A stretch of DNA of 64,000 nucleotides from the NCBI GenBank assembly GCA_018712245.1, contig DVHE01000007.1:1-64000 (forward strand), written 5' to 3'. The stretch comes from Candidatus Avoscillospira avicola. GTDB taxonomy: Bacteria > Bacillota > Clostridia > Oscillospirales > Oscillospiraceae. Every line of letters begins with the position of its first letter. Position 1 is the stretch's first letter. Shown in pieces: positions 49,295 to 59,569 of the stretch. The translations under genes were made by a program, and so were the position numbers. The notes beneath the pieces were generated by a model, which had not been told where the DNA came from, made no database searches, and saw only the letters and a program-made list of their open reading frames with translations.

Positions 49295-50359
49295 ATGGTA
49301 AAATTGCTCCACACGGCGGACCTGCACTTGGATTCGCCCTTTTCCGGCCTGCCGCCGGAGGAAGCGCTCCGGCGGCGCCGGCTCCAGCGGCAGATTCCCA
49401 TGGCGCTGGCGGAGCGCTGCCGGGCCGAGGGCTGCGGCCTCTGGCTGGCGGCAGGGGATGTGTTTGACGGCGGACGCCTGGCCCCGGAGACCGTGGAGGC
49501 TCTCCAGGCGGCCTGGGAGCATTGCGCCGTGCCGGTGCTGGTGGCCCCGGGTAACCACGATCCCTATACCTCGGCTTCTCCCTGGGCCAGGGTAAAATGG
49601 CCGGGGAATGTCCACGTGTTTTCCGGCCCGTGGGAGGCAGTGGAGCTGGAGGCCCTGGGCTGCCGCATCTGGGGCGCGGCCTTTCAGGGCCGGGAGGCCC
49701 GGGGGCTGCTGGGCGCCGCGGCGGCCGGGAGCGGCCTCTGGGAGATCGGCGTCCTCCACGGCGAGGTGGCCGCCAGCGGCGCGTATAACCCGATGACCGA
49801 AGGGGACATCGCCGCCAGCGGCCTAAACTACCTGGCCCTGGGCCATGTCCACCGGCCCCTGCTGCCCCGCCGGGCGGGGAAGACCTGGTACGGCTGGCCC
49901 GGCATCACGCTGGGGCGGGGCTTTGATGAGACTGGCAGCCACGGCGTGCTGCTGGTGGAGCTGGCGGGATCGGACTGCCGCAGCCGGCTGCTGCCGCTGC
50001 CCGGCCCGCAGTACCGCGTCGTTTCGGTGGCGGCGGGAGGGAACCCCCTGGCCGCGGCGGAGGCGGCGCTGCCGGCAGACTGGGGCGAGGACTATGTGCG
50101 CCTGGTCTTCACCGGCGAGGCGGAGGGCGTGGACTGCGAGGCAGTGGCGGCGGCGCTGGCGGGCCGGTGTCGGAGCCTGACCGTAATAGATCAGACGACG
50201 CCCCGGCGGGACCTGTGGGCCGATGCCGGCGACGGAAGCCTCCGAGGCCTGGCGCTCCAAAGGCTCCAGGCAGCCCATGCCGCCGGAGAAGCGGCGGCGG
50301 AGCTGGCGGCCCGGTATTTGATCGCGGCCCTGGAGGGGAGGGACGGCCCATGGAGCTGA
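49295..50359 (+). CDS. SbcD/YhaO-like DNA exonuclease (metallophosphoesterase)
   Basis: KLLHTADLHLDSPF, AAGDVFDG, VAPGNHDPYT, YLALGHVHRP. Confidence 0.9.
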   Translation: MVKLLHTADLHLDSPFSGLPPEEALRRRRLQRQIPMALAERCRAEGCGLWLAAGDVFDGGRLAPETVEALQAAWEHCAVPVLVAPGNHDPYTSASPWARVKWPGNVHVFSGPWEAVELEALGCRIWGAAFQGREARGLLGAAAAGSGLWEIGVLHGEVAASGAYNPMTEGDIAASGLNYLALGHVHRPLLPRRAGKTWYGWPGITLGRGFDETGSHGVLLVELAGSDCRSRLLPLPGPQYRVVSVAAGGNPLAAAEAALPADWGEDYVRLVFTGEAEGVDCEAVAAALAGRCRSLTVIDQTTPRRDLWADAGDGSLRGLALQRLQAAHAAGEAAAELAARYLIAALEGRDGPWS

Positions 50360-52269
50360 TTGAGATGCAGGCCACCTTCGGCTGCCTGGACGGCGCGGTG
50401 CTGCGGCCAGCGCCGGGGCTGGACGTGCTGTGCCTGCCCAACGGCGCGGGGAAAAGCACCTGGACGGCCTTTCTGGTGGCCATGTTCTACGGCGTGGATG
50501 CCTCGGAGCGCAGGAGCCGGGACCGGCTACCGGTGAAGACCCGCTATCTCCCCTGGAACGGCAAACCCATGGCCGGGACGGTGCGGCTGCGCCACGGCGG
50601 GCGGGAGATCGTCCTCCAGCGCACCAGCGAGGGCGGAAGGCCCATGGACACCTTCCGGGCCTACGACCCGGCCACGGGCCGGGCCATCGAAGGCCTCACC
50701 GGGGAAACCTGCGGGAAATACTTTTTCGGCGTGGAGAAGGCTGTCTTCCTGCGCACCGGGATTCTCTCCGGGGAGGCTTTGGCGGTGACGCCGGACCGGG
50801 CGCTGGAGCAGCAGCTGCAAAATCTGGCGGCCACCGGACGGGAGAGCGACAGCGGCCGGGCGGCGGCGCAGACGCTGCGGCGCTATAAAAACCGCTGCCG
50901 CTATCATCAGAGCGGGCGCATCCCCCAGGTGGAGGCCCAGCTGCGGGAGACGGAGGCGGCGCTTTCCCAGGTGCAGGCGCTGCGCCGAGAGCGGCTCCAA
51001 ACGGCAGAGGCGCTGGCCGAAGCGGAGGAGACGCGGCGATTGGAGAAGACCCGCGCCGAGGCGGCCAGGGCGGCCCGGGCCGAGGCCCTGTCCCGGCTCG
51101 AGACGGAGGCCCGGCAGGCCGCAGCGGCTGCCGGAGACTGCCCGCCCTGGGAGACGCTGCTGCGGCTCCGGGCGGAATTGGACGCCTGCGCCGCGGAGCC
51201 GGCGCCGCTGCCGCCGGCGCTGGACGGTCTGGGACCCGAGGAGATTTTGCCGGCGGCCCAGCGGGCGCTGGAGGCGCTGCGCAAGCCGCTGCCCCAGCCC
51301 TGGCGGCAGGGGATTACGGCGGCTGTATGCGCTGCCCTGGGGGCGGCGCTGTTGGCCCTCCACTGGACGGCGGCAGGCCTGGCCGCGCTGGCCCTGGCGG
51401 CGGGCGCGGCGGTCTGGGGCGCGCTGGTCCTGGGCCGGCGGCGGCGGGAATTGGCCCGGCGGCGGCAGCTTCTGGCCCGGTGGCAGATACCGGCGCCGGA
51501 GGCGATGATGCAAAAGGCTGTGGCCTGCCGCGACAGCCTCACCGGCGCCTGGCGGCGGGAAGTGCTGCTGGAGGAGCTGCGGGCGTACTTCCCGCGGGTG
51601 GCGTCGGTGGAGCAGGGGGCTGCGGCGGTGGAGGAGGCCCTGCACCGCCTGCGGGAGGCCCAGGCGACCCGGGAAAAGCTGCAAGCAGCCCAGAGCCAGC
51701 CGATGACCGAAGCGGCTGGGGACGGCGCGGCGCAGCTGGCCGCGCTCCGCACGAAACTGGAGGTCTGCCGGGCCCGGGAAGCGGACCTGGGCGGATTTGA
51801 TACCCTGGAGGCCCGTCGCCAGGCTTTGGAGGCGGAGCGGGCGCGGCTTTTGCACCATGAGCGGGCGCTGGCGCTGGCTTTGGAAGCCCTGGAGGCTGCC
51901 GCAGCGGCACTGGCCGATGCCTATGGGCCGCGGCTCTCGGCCCCGGCGGGGGCGTATCTACAGTGCCTCACGGCGGGGCAGTGGGATTCCCTGGTGCTGC
52001 AGGAAGACGGCGCGCTGCAGCTGCGGGAGGCGAAGAGCGGCCTGCTGCGGCCGCTGGTGTCGCTGAGCCGGGGCACCCAGGACCAGGCGTGGCTGGCGCT
52101 GCGGCTGGCGCTGGCGTCGCTGTTGCTGCCGCCGGACACGCCCTTGATTTTGGACGACGCGCTTTTGACCTTTGACCAGGGCCGCACCCGGGCGGCTTTG
52201 GAGCTGCTGCGGCGCTTGAAGCGGCAGGTGCTGCTGTTTACCTGCCGCCAACTGGAGGAATCACAGTGA
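50350..52269 (+). CDS. SbcC/YhaN-like AAA ATPase with hydrophobic hairpin between coiled coils
   Basis: NGAGKSTWTAFLVAMFYG Walker A, LVSLSRGTQDQAWLALRLALA signature, PLILDDALLTFD Walker B; central GITAAVCAALGAALLALHWTAAGLAALALAAGAAVWGALVLG. Confidence 0.82.
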   Translation: MELIEMQATFGCLDGAVLRPAPGLDVLCLPNGAGKSTWTAFLVAMFYGVDASERRSRDRLPVKTRYLPWNGKPMAGTVRLRHGGREIVLQRTSEGGRPMDTFRAYDPATGRAIEGLTGETCGKYFFGVEKAVFLRTGILSGEALAVTPDRALEQQLQNLAATGRESDSGRAAAQTLRRYKNRCRYHQSGRIPQVEAQLRETEAALSQVQALRRERLQTAEALAEAEETRRLEKTRAEAARAARAEALSRLETEARQAAAAAGDCPPWETLLRLRAELDACAAEPAPLPPALDGLGPEEILPAAQRALEALRKPLPQPWRQGITAAVCAALGAALLALHWTAAGLAALALAAGAAVWGALVLGRRRRELARRRQLLARWQIPAPEAMMQKAVACRDSLTGAWRREVLLEELRAYFPRVASVEQGAAAVEEALHRLREAQATREKLQAAQSQPMTEAAGDGAAQLAALRTKLEVCRAREADLGGFDTLEARRQALEAERARLLHHERALALALEALEAAAAALADAYGPRLSAPAGAYLQCLTAGQWDSLVLQEDGALQLREAKSGLLRPLVSLSRGTQDQAWLALRLALASLLLPPDTPLILDDALLTFDQGRTRAALELLRRLKRQVLLFTCRQLEESQ

Positions 52270-53816
52270 ACGAAAAAGAACTCTATACCGTGGTCGTGAC
52301 GGACGACGAGCCGGAGCTTCTGGAGGCTGTCTGCACGATGATCCGCTGGGAGGAAATCGGCTTCCGGCTGGTGGGCAGCGCCGGCAACGGCCTGGATGCC
52401 TTGCAGCTGGTGGAGCAGCTCCAGCCGGACCTGCTGCTCAGCGACATCCATATGCCCTTTATCTCCGGTGTGGAGCTGGCCAGGCAGGTGCGGGAGCTGC
52501 GGCCCATGACCCATATCGCGTTTTTGAGCGGTTACGACGACTTCGAGTACGCCCAAAAGGCCATTGAATACAACGTCATCAGCTATCTCCTGAAGCCCAT
52601 CGGCATGGCGGACCTCACCGAGGCGCTGCGGGAGATCCACAAGAAGATCCGCCGCCATTACCAGTCCCTGCTGGCGCCCCGGAGCGGGCAGCAGGGCTGG
52701 GAGCCCTTCCTGGCGCCGCTGCTGCTGGACGATTTTACCGACGAGCAGGAGCTGTCCGAAGAGGCGCTGGCGGCGGCGGGCAAGGCTGCCGGGCTGTTTC
52801 CGGATGTGCCGGAGCCGACGTTCGTGGTGCTGGCCACGCGGATGGGGCAGGAAGCCGCCACGGTGGAGATGGCGGGCGCGGTGGACCTCATCCTTGCGCA
52901 GTACTATCCGGCCAAGAGCCTGTGTGCCGGACGCCAGGTGCTGACGCTGTTGGCCTCGGCGGGGGACTTTGCTTGGCTGTCCATCGCGCTGGACGAGCTG
53001 GGCCAGGCGGTGGGCCGGGTGTGGGGCTGTGCCTGTACCACCGGCGTCAGCCGCCCCTTCCATCACTGGGCCAAATGCCACAGCGCGGCCCGGGAGGCGG
53101 TGGACGCGCTGCGCTTTGCCGCGCCGGGCGCCGACGGCCTCCGGCGTCTGCCGGAGGCGGAGGCCGGAAGCGGCCGGAAGACGGACTACAGCGCGCTGAC
53201 GGATCAGCTGGAGAGCCTGCTCCGCAGTGGCAGCCGCATGGAATTGGAGCAATATCTCCATGAACTGCGGGGCAGCCGGGAGGACGTGACGCTGCTGCAG
53301 ATTTTGGCCACGGCTCTGCGGGTGCTGGGGGCCGCCGCCAGCGACGCGCAGGTGCAGGAGCTGCGCCGCCGCTGCCACCTGGAGGAAAGCCCCTTCTCCG
53401 CCGTGCCGGAGGAGGAACGATGGAAGCGGACCGCCCAGCTGTGCCTGGCGGCCCGAGAGCTGCTTTCCAGCCAGCGCCAGGGCGGCGTGAGCCTCCTGTG
53501 CGACAAGGCTTTGGAGGACATCAACCGCAACTATATGGATGAACAGCTCTCCCTCAGCACGGTCAGCGAGCGGCTCCATGTGAGCCCGAACTACCTCAGC
53601 GCCAATATGAAAAAGTACGCCGGGGACACCTTTATCAATCTGCTCATCAAGAAGCGCATGGAGGTGGCCTGGGAGCTGCTGAAGACCACCAACTGGAAGA
53701 TTCTCGAGGTGGCCAAGCGGTGCGGCTACTCCGACCAGCACTATTTCAGCTACTGCTTTAAAAAGTATTACGGCGTTTCGCCGGTGGCCCTCAGACGGAG
53801 CGGAGGTGGGACATGA
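52266..53816 (+). CDS. AraC-type response regulator (YesN-like), GTG start
   Basis: VVVTDDEPELLEAVCTMI...PDLLLSDIHMP...; C-term AraC HTH VSPNYLSANMKKYAGDTFINLLIKKRM. Confidence 0.93.
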   Translation: MNEKELYTVVVTDDEPELLEAVCTMIRWEEIGFRLVGSAGNGLDALQLVEQLQPDLLLSDIHMPFISGVELARQVRELRPMTHIAFLSGYDDFEYAQKAIEYNVISYLLKPIGMADLTEALREIHKKIRRHYQSLLAPRSGQQGWEPFLAPLLLDDFTDEQELSEEALAAAGKAAGLFPDVPEPTFVVLATRMGQEAATVEMAGAVDLILAQYYPAKSLCAGRQVLTLLASAGDFAWLSIALDELGQAVGRVWGCACTTGVSRPFHHWAKCHSAAREAVDALRFAAPGADGLRRLPEAEAGSGRKTDYSALTDQLESLLRSGSRMELEQYLHELRGSREDVTLLQILATALRVLGAAASDAQVQELRRRCHLEESPFSAVPEEERWKRTAQLCLAARELLSSQRQGGVSLLCDKALEDINRNYMDEQLSLSTVSERLHVSPNYLSANMKKYAGDTFINLLIKKRMEVAWELLKTTNWKILEVAKRCGYSDQHYFSYCFKKYYGVSPVALRRSGGGT

Positions 53817-55534
53817 AGCGCAGAAAGCCCTGGAGCATGACTGCCGTGCTGGTGGTGGTGATGACCGGCGTGGTACTGGGGATGGTCCTCTGTACCGTGG
53901 CGCTGTTCCTGGGGACCTATCGCCGGTCCATCCAGCGCAGCGCCCAGACCTCCTCCCGCCAGGCTGTGGATCAGGTCAGCAACACCGTGGCGGGCTATGT
54001 CGACGATATGGGCGGCGTGATGTCCCTGGTGGAGGCGACGCTCCAGACAGCGCCCCAGGGCTCTGCGGTCAGAGAGGAGTTTTTTGACAACCTCCTGAAA
54101 ATCCGATCCGATGTGGCAGCCGTCACCACCTACAGCGCGGACGGGGAGCTGCTCAACTGCTGGGCGCTGGACCACACGCCCCGGGAGGAGATCCATGAAA
54201 ATCTCTCTTTCAACCGGGAAACGCTCACGGACTACGCCGGGGGGTATATCTCCCAGCCCCATGTGGAATCGATCTTCGAGGGATGGTATCCCTGGGTTGT
54301 CACTATGCTGACGCCGCTGGAGGCCGGCGGCGAGGAAGCTTGGGTGGCGGTGGACCTGCGCTTTGGCAGCATCTCCTCTTACATCAACAACGTGGGCATC
54401 GGCCAGCACGGCTACTGCTTCCTGATGGACCAGAGCGGCGGGATTCTCTATCACCCCCAGCAGCAGCTGATCTACTCCCGGCTCAAGACCGAGGACACCG
54501 GCGCGCTGGCCTCCCGCCCTGACGGCGTTTACGGCGAGAACAACGTCATCTACGCCGTCCAGACAGTGGAGGGAAGCCCCTGGCGGGTGGTGGGCGTCAG
54601 CTATGTGGACGAACTGGTCACGGCCAACGTCTGGGAAGTCACCCGGCTGCTGGTACTGTCGGCCATGGCGATTTTGCTGGCGGCCCTCATCAGCAGCATT
54701 GTGATTTCCCGCGCCCTGTCCCGGCCCCTCAAGGGCCTCTCGGCGGCCATGCGGCAGTTTGAAAGGCGGGCCGACAGCTTCACCTATGCCCCGGTGGGCG
54801 GCGCGCTGGAGGTGCAGGAGCTCTCGGAATCCTTCGGCCACATGGTGGTGAAAATCCAGCAGCTGATGGACACGGTCCGCCGGGAGGAGATCAACCTCCG
54901 GAAGACCGAACTCAAGGCCCTCCAGGCCCAGATCAATCCCCACTTCCTCTATAATACCCTCGACTCCATCGCCTGGATGTGCGAGCAGGGGCGCAATGCC
55001 GAGGCGGTGCAGATGGTCAACGCCCTGGCGCAGCTGTTCCGCATCAGCATCAGCCGCGGTCACGAGCTGATCCCCATCCGCTCCGAACTGCGCCACGCCG
55101 AGAGCTACCTGAAAATCCAGAAGCACCGCTATAAAAACCAATTTTCCTACCGTTTTGACGTGGAAGAGGGATGTCTGGACTTTCTCTGCAACAAGATCAC
55201 ACTCCAGCCCATTATTGAGAACGCCATTTACCACGGCATCAACGGCCTGGTGGATGAGGGGGAGATCGTCATTACCCTCCGGGTGGAGGGGGCGGACGTG
55301 ATCTTCACGGTTTCCGACAACGGCGTGGGCATGGACGCCGAGCAGATCGAGGCCATTTTGCGCAAGGAACGCAGCGACCACACCGGCATCGGCATCAAAA
55401 ATGTCAATGACCGTCTGAAGATCTATTTCGGCGAGGGATACGGGATCACCATTCACTCAGAGCCGGATGAGGGCACCGTCGTCACCATTCGGATGCCCCA
55501 GGTGCGGGAGGAGGGCGAATATGAAAACCGCTAA
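53813..55534 (+). CDS. Sensor histidine kinase (YesM-like)
   Basis: ALQAQINPHFLYNTLDSIAWM, HATPase_c VSDNGVGMD...TGIGIKNVNDRL. Confidence 0.93.
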   Translation: MKRRKPWSMTAVLVVVMTGVVLGMVLCTVALFLGTYRRSIQRSAQTSSRQAVDQVSNTVAGYVDDMGGVMSLVEATLQTAPQGSAVREEFFDNLLKIRSDVAAVTTYSADGELLNCWALDHTPREEIHENLSFNRETLTDYAGGYISQPHVESIFEGWYPWVVTMLTPLEAGGEEAWVAVDLRFGSISSYINNVGIGQHGYCFLMDQSGGILYHPQQQLIYSRLKTEDTGALASRPDGVYGENNVIYAVQTVEGSPWRVVGVSYVDELVTANVWEVTRLLVLSAMAILLAALISSIVISRALSRPLKGLSAAMRQFERRADSFTYAPVGGALEVQELSESFGHMVVKIQQLMDTVRREEINLRKTELKALQAQINPHFLYNTLDSIAWMCEQGRNAEAVQMVNALAQLFRISISRGHELIPIRSELRHAESYLKIQKHRYKNQFSYRFDVEEGCLDFLCNKITLQPIIENAIYHGINGLVDEGEIVITLRVEGADVIFTVSDNGVGMDAEQIEAILRKERSDHTGIGIKNVNDRLKIYFGEGYGITIHSEPDEGTVVTIRMPQVREEGEYENR

Positions 55535-56489
55535 ATTTCTCGGCTTGGGAATTTTGTGCCTGGGACTGCTGACGGGCTGCGCGGCCAATACCCTTTCCGC
55601 CGCGCCCAGGGACATCACCCTGGTGGCCAAATCCACCGAGACGGAGTTCTGGCAGTCGGTGTTTGCCGGAGCCAGGGCGGCGGCTTCGGAGTACAATGTG
55701 AACCTCACCATTGTCGGCCCCGAGACAGAGGAGGACTATGAGACGCAGAACGCCTTGATCAAATCTGCCGTTGACCAGGGCGCCGAGGCGCTGGTCTTCT
55801 CCGCCATCAGCTATACGGAGAATGCCCCGGCCATCGACGCCGCCGCCGAGGCCGGCGTCAAGATCGTGGTCATCGACAGCGACGTGGATTCCGAAGCGGT
55901 GGGCGTCCGGATCGGAACGGACAACATCGAGGCCGGCTACATGGCGGCGCAGGCGGCGCTGGATGCCCGGGAGGGAGAGCTGATTGTTGGGATCATCAAC
56001 TACGACCTGGGCAGCCGCAACGGGCAGGAGCGGGAGCAGGGGCTTCGGGAACGGCTGGCCCAGGAGGCAAGAGTGGGAGAAATCTACACCCTAAATGTCC
56101 TGGCGGAAGAGGATGACGCCCGGGAGAAGACCATGGCGCTGCTCCAAGCGCACCCTGAGATCAACGTGGTGGTGGGGTTCAACGAGCCGACCGCCGTGGG
56201 CGCCGCCCAGGCAGTGGAGGCGCTGGCTTTGGGGGAGACGGTGGACGTGGTGGGATTTGACAGCAACGTGAAAACCGTCGACCTGATGCAGACCGGTGTC
56301 GTATCGGCGCTGATCGTGCAAAACCCTTATGCCATGGGATATCTGGGCGTGGAGGCAGCCTGCGATATCCTCGGTGGCGAGAGCTTTGACCCTGAGCAGC
56401 TGGTTGATACGGCAACGCAGATCGTCACCCAGGAGAACATGTTCTCCCTGGAGGGGCAAAAAGCCTTGTTTCCCTTTGACACGCCTTGA
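55521..56489 (+). CDS. Sugar-binding lipoprotein (periplasmic-binding-protein type)
   Basis: Lipobox LLTGC; WQSVFAGARAAASEYNVNLTIVGPETEEDYETQNALIKSAVDQGAEALV. Confidence 0.9.
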   Translation: MKTAKFLGLGILCLGLLTGCAANTLSAAPRDITLVAKSTETEFWQSVFAGARAAASEYNVNLTIVGPETEEDYETQNALIKSAVDQGAEALVFSAISYTENAPAIDAAAEAGVKIVVIDSDVDSEAVGVRIGTDNIEAGYMAAQAALDAREGELIVGIINYDLGSRNGQEREQGLRERLAQEARVGEIYTLNVLAEEDDAREKTMALLQAHPEINVVVGFNEPTAVGAAQAVEALALGETVDVVGFDSNVKTVDLMQTGVVSALIVQNPYAMGYLGVEAACDILGGESFDPEQLVDTATQIVTQENMFSLEGQKALFPFDTP

Positions 56490-56668
56490 CATATTGCACA
56501 AAAAATAGGAGATATTTTTGGCATGTAGAGAATGTGGGGGTAAGATTTTCAACTTTCTCCATAAGAAATCCCATTGTTTTTTCAAAGAAATTTCGATATG
56601 ATAGTATTATCACAGAGGCTCTCGAAAGGGGCCTGTGAAAATCTATACATATGGAGGAATACCAAGTA

Positions 56669-57883
56669 ATGAAAAAGATCATCGCTTTGCTTCTGGCTTT
56701 GGTTTTGGTGTTCAGCCTGGCCGCCTGCGCTGGCGACACGGCCAAGGATACCACGACCGACAACAACACGACCACCGATGATGCCGCCACGACGGACGAC
56801 ACCACCACGGACGACGCCGCTACCGACGACGCCGCCACTGACGACACCGCTGCCGCTTCTGACCTGAACGTCGGCGTGTTCTACTACACCTATGACGACG
56901 TTTACATCTCCAGCGTCCGCGCTGCCCTGGACGAAGCCTGGGCTGCCGCCGGCATCACCTACACCAACAACGACTGCAAGAACGACCAGGCCACCCAGAA
57001 CGACCTGATCTCCACCGCTGTCACCAACGGCTGCAACCTGCTGGTTGTCAACCTGGTCAACTCCGGCTCCGCCGAGGCTGCCCAGAAGGTCGTTGAGCTG
57101 GCCGGCGATGTGCCCGTTGTCTTCTTCAACCGCGCCGTGGAAGGCGAGGGCCAGGAAGGCACCGTCCTGGGCGCTTACGAGAACGTCTGCTTCATCGGCA
57201 CCGACGCTCCCGAGGCTGGCCACCTGCAGGGCCAGATGATCGGCGAGTACCTGCTGGCCAACTACGACACGGTTGACCTCAACGGCGACGGCGTGATCTC
57301 CTATGCCATGTTCAAGGGCCAGGAAGGCAACGCTGAGGCTGAGTACCGCACCCAGTTCGGCGTGGAAGACGCTGACGCTGTCCTGACCGAGGCCGGCAAG
57401 CCCGCTCTGGAGTACTTCGACGCCAACAACACCGCCAAGTATCAGGTCGACCAGAGTGGCGCTTGGTCCACTCAGGCTGCCCTGGACTACATGTCCACCA
57501 ACCTGTCCCAGTTCAACGAGGCCAACGGCAACATGATCGAGCTGGTTATCTGCAACAACGACGGCATGGCTGAAGGCGTTGTCAAGGCTCTGAACGCTGC
57601 TGGTTACAACAACGCTGACGGCGGCACCACCATCCCCGTCTTCGGCGTGGACGCCACCGACTCTGCCAAGACTCTGATTGCCGACGGCAAGATGACCGGC
57701 ACTGTCAAGCAGGACGCCGAGGGCATGGCCAGCGCCATCTGCTCCGTCGTCACTTCCCTGGGCCAGGGCACCGCTATGGCTGACTCCGTCGCCGCCGCTG
57801 CTGCCACTGACGCTGAGAAGTTCTCCGTGGCTGAGGGTGTGGACACCAAGCTGTACGTCGCTTACGCGCCCTATACTGCCTAA
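56669..57883 (+). CDS. mglB: Galactose/methylgalactoside-type ABC substrate-binding lipoprotein
   Basis: Lipobox SLAAC; DLNGDGVISY Ca-binding loop typical of MglB; followed by mglA, mglC. Confidence 0.9.
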   Translation: MKKIIALLLALVLVFSLAACAGDTAKDTTTDNNTTTDDAATTDDTTTDDAATDDAATDDTAAASDLNVGVFYYTYDDVYISSVRAALDEAWAAAGITYTNNDCKNDQATQNDLISTAVTNGCNLLVVNLVNSGSAEAAQKVVELAGDVPVVFFNRAVEGEGQEGTVLGAYENVCFIGTDAPEAGHLQGQMIGEYLLANYDTVDLNGDGVISYAMFKGQEGNAEAEYRTQFGVEDADAVLTEAGKPALEYFDANNTAKYQVDQSGAWSTQAALDYMSTNLSQFNEANGNMIELVICNNDGMAEGVVKALNAAGYNNADGGTTIPVFGVDATDSAKTLIADGKMTGTVKQDAEGMASAICSVVTSLGQGTAMADSVAAAAATDAEKFSVAEGVDTKLYVAYAPYTA

Positions 57884-57904
57884 TCTATTCGCTGCATAAC
57901 CCCC

Positions 57905-57939
57905 AAACGCAGCTGCCGCAACGGCGGCAGCTGCGTTTT
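57905..57939 (+). terminator. Intra-operon terminator/attenuator between mglB and mglA
   Basis: AAACGCAGCTGCCGC...GCGGCAGCTGCGTTTT. Confidence 0.8.
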
Positions 57940-58057
57940 CAGTCATGTCTTGCGCGGGTGCGTTGAAGCGCTCCCCCGAAGGGGCCTCCGGCAGGCCCAC
58001 TGGGGGGAAGGCTTTAGCCCCCGGCAAGCAATTACGAAAAAGGAGGAGAGGAAAGCT

Positions 58058-59557
58058 ATGGATCAGAATGTCTTGCTGCAAATGAAAGACATTACAAAGA
58101 CATTCCCCGGCGTCAAGGCTCTGGATCACGTTTCCTTGACGGTCAAGGCCGGCACGGTTCATGCCCTGATGGGCGAAAACGGTGCCGGTAAATCCACGCT
58201 GATGAAGTGCCTCTTCGGCATCTATGCCAAAGACGGCGGACAGATCTTCCTGGACGGCAAGGAGATCAACTTCAAAAACAGCAAAGAAGCCCTGGAAAAT
58301 GGCGTGGCCATGGTGCATCAGGAGCTGAACCAGGCCCTGAAGCGCTCGGTCATGGACAACCTGTGGCTGGGCCGCTACCCCAAGGTGGGCGGCCTGATGG
58401 TCAACGAGCGGAAGATGTACAAGGACACCGTCAAAGTCTTCGACGAACTGGGCATCAAGGTGGACCCCCACCGGATTATGAGCACTATGCCCGTTTCGCA
58501 GCGGCAGATGGTGGAAATCGCCAAGGCCGTCTCCTATAACTCTAAGGTCATCGTCTTTGACGAACCCACCTCCTCCCTCACCGAAGAGGAAGTGGAGCAT
58601 CTCTTTAAGATCATCAATATGCTCCGGGATCGGGGCGTCGGTATCATCTACATTTCCCATAAGATGGCCGAGATCAAGCGCATCTCCGATGAGATCACCA
58701 TCATGCGCGACGGCACCTGGGTCGCCACCCGCCCCGCCGCTGAGCTGGAGATGCAGGACATCATCCGCCTGATGGTGGGCCGGGAACTCACCAACCAGTT
58801 CCCGCCCAAGACCAACAAGCCCGGCGAGACGTACCTGGAGGTCAAGAACCTCACCGCGCAGTACTCCCTGCTGAAGGACGTCTCCTTCAAAGCCCGCCGG
58901 GGCGAAATTCTGGGCCTGGCCGGCCTGGACGGCAGCGGCCGTACCGAGACGCTGGAGAACATCTTTGGCGTGGCTACCCGCAAGTCCGGCACCATCACCC
59001 TGGGCGGCAAACCCTGTAAGAACCGCAACGCCCGGGAGTCCATCAAGAACGGCTTTGCGCTCCTTACTGAGGAACGCCGGGCCACGGGCATCTTCGGTGT
59101 ACTCAGCATCCGGGAGAACACTGTCATTTCCAGCCTCAAAAAGCATCTGCGTCTGGGCCTGTATCTTTCCAACGCTTCTATGAAGAAGGATACCCAGTGG
59201 TCCATTGACGCCATGCGCACCAAGACCCCCACCCAGGAGACCAAAATCCGCAGCCTCTCCGGCGGCAACCAGCAGAAGGTCATTCTGGGCCGCTGGCTCC
59301 TCACCGAGCCGGAGGTCCTGCTGCTGGACGAGCCCACCCGCGGCATCGACGTGGGCGCCAAGTACGAGATCTATCAGCTGATCATCGATCTGGCCAACAA
59401 GGGCAAGACCGTTCTGATGGTCTCGTCCGAAATGCCGGAACTGCTCGGCGTCTGTGACCGGATCCTCGTCATGTCCGGCGGACGTCTGGCTGGCGAAGTG
59501 GACGCTAGAAACACCACCCAGGAAGAAATTATGACCCTGGCTGCGAAATATGTTTAA
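58058..59557 (+). CDS. mglA: Sugar ABC transporter ATP-binding protein
   Basis: Two ABC cassettes: GENGAGKST...; [36 protein letters not shown]. Confidence 0.95.
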   Translation: MDQNVLLQMKDITKTFPGVKALDHVSLTVKAGTVHALMGENGAGKSTLMKCLFGIYAKDGGQIFLDGKEINFKNSKEALENGVAMVHQELNQALKRSVMDNLWLGRYPKVGGLMVNERKMYKDTVKVFDELGIKVDPHRIMSTMPVSQRQMVEIAKAVSYNSKVIVFDEPTSSLTEEEVEHLFKIINMLRDRGVGIIYISHKMAEIKRISDEITIMRDGTWVATRPAAELEMQDIIRLMVGRELTNQFPPKTNKPGETYLEVKNLTAQYSLLKDVSFKARRGEILGLAGLDGSGRTETLENIFGVATRKSGTITLGGKPCKNRNARESIKNGFALLTEERRATGIFGVLSIRENTVISSLKKHLRLGLYLSNASMKKDTQWSIDAMRTKTPTQETKIRSLSGGNQQKVILGRWLLTEPEVLLLDEPTRGIDVGAKYEIYQLIIDLANKGKTVLMVSSEMPELLGVCDRILVMSGGRLAGEVDARNTTQEEIMTLAAKYV

Positions 59558-59569
59558 GGAGGCTGTACC

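Noticed and set aside
50167-50349. Extended 5' end of the SbcC-like ORF starting at 50167
   Set aside because: It overlaps the SbcD-like gene by about 190 bp with Arg/Pro-rich out-of-frame translation; ATG 50350 gives the canonical ATPase N-terminus MELIEMQATFGCLDG.
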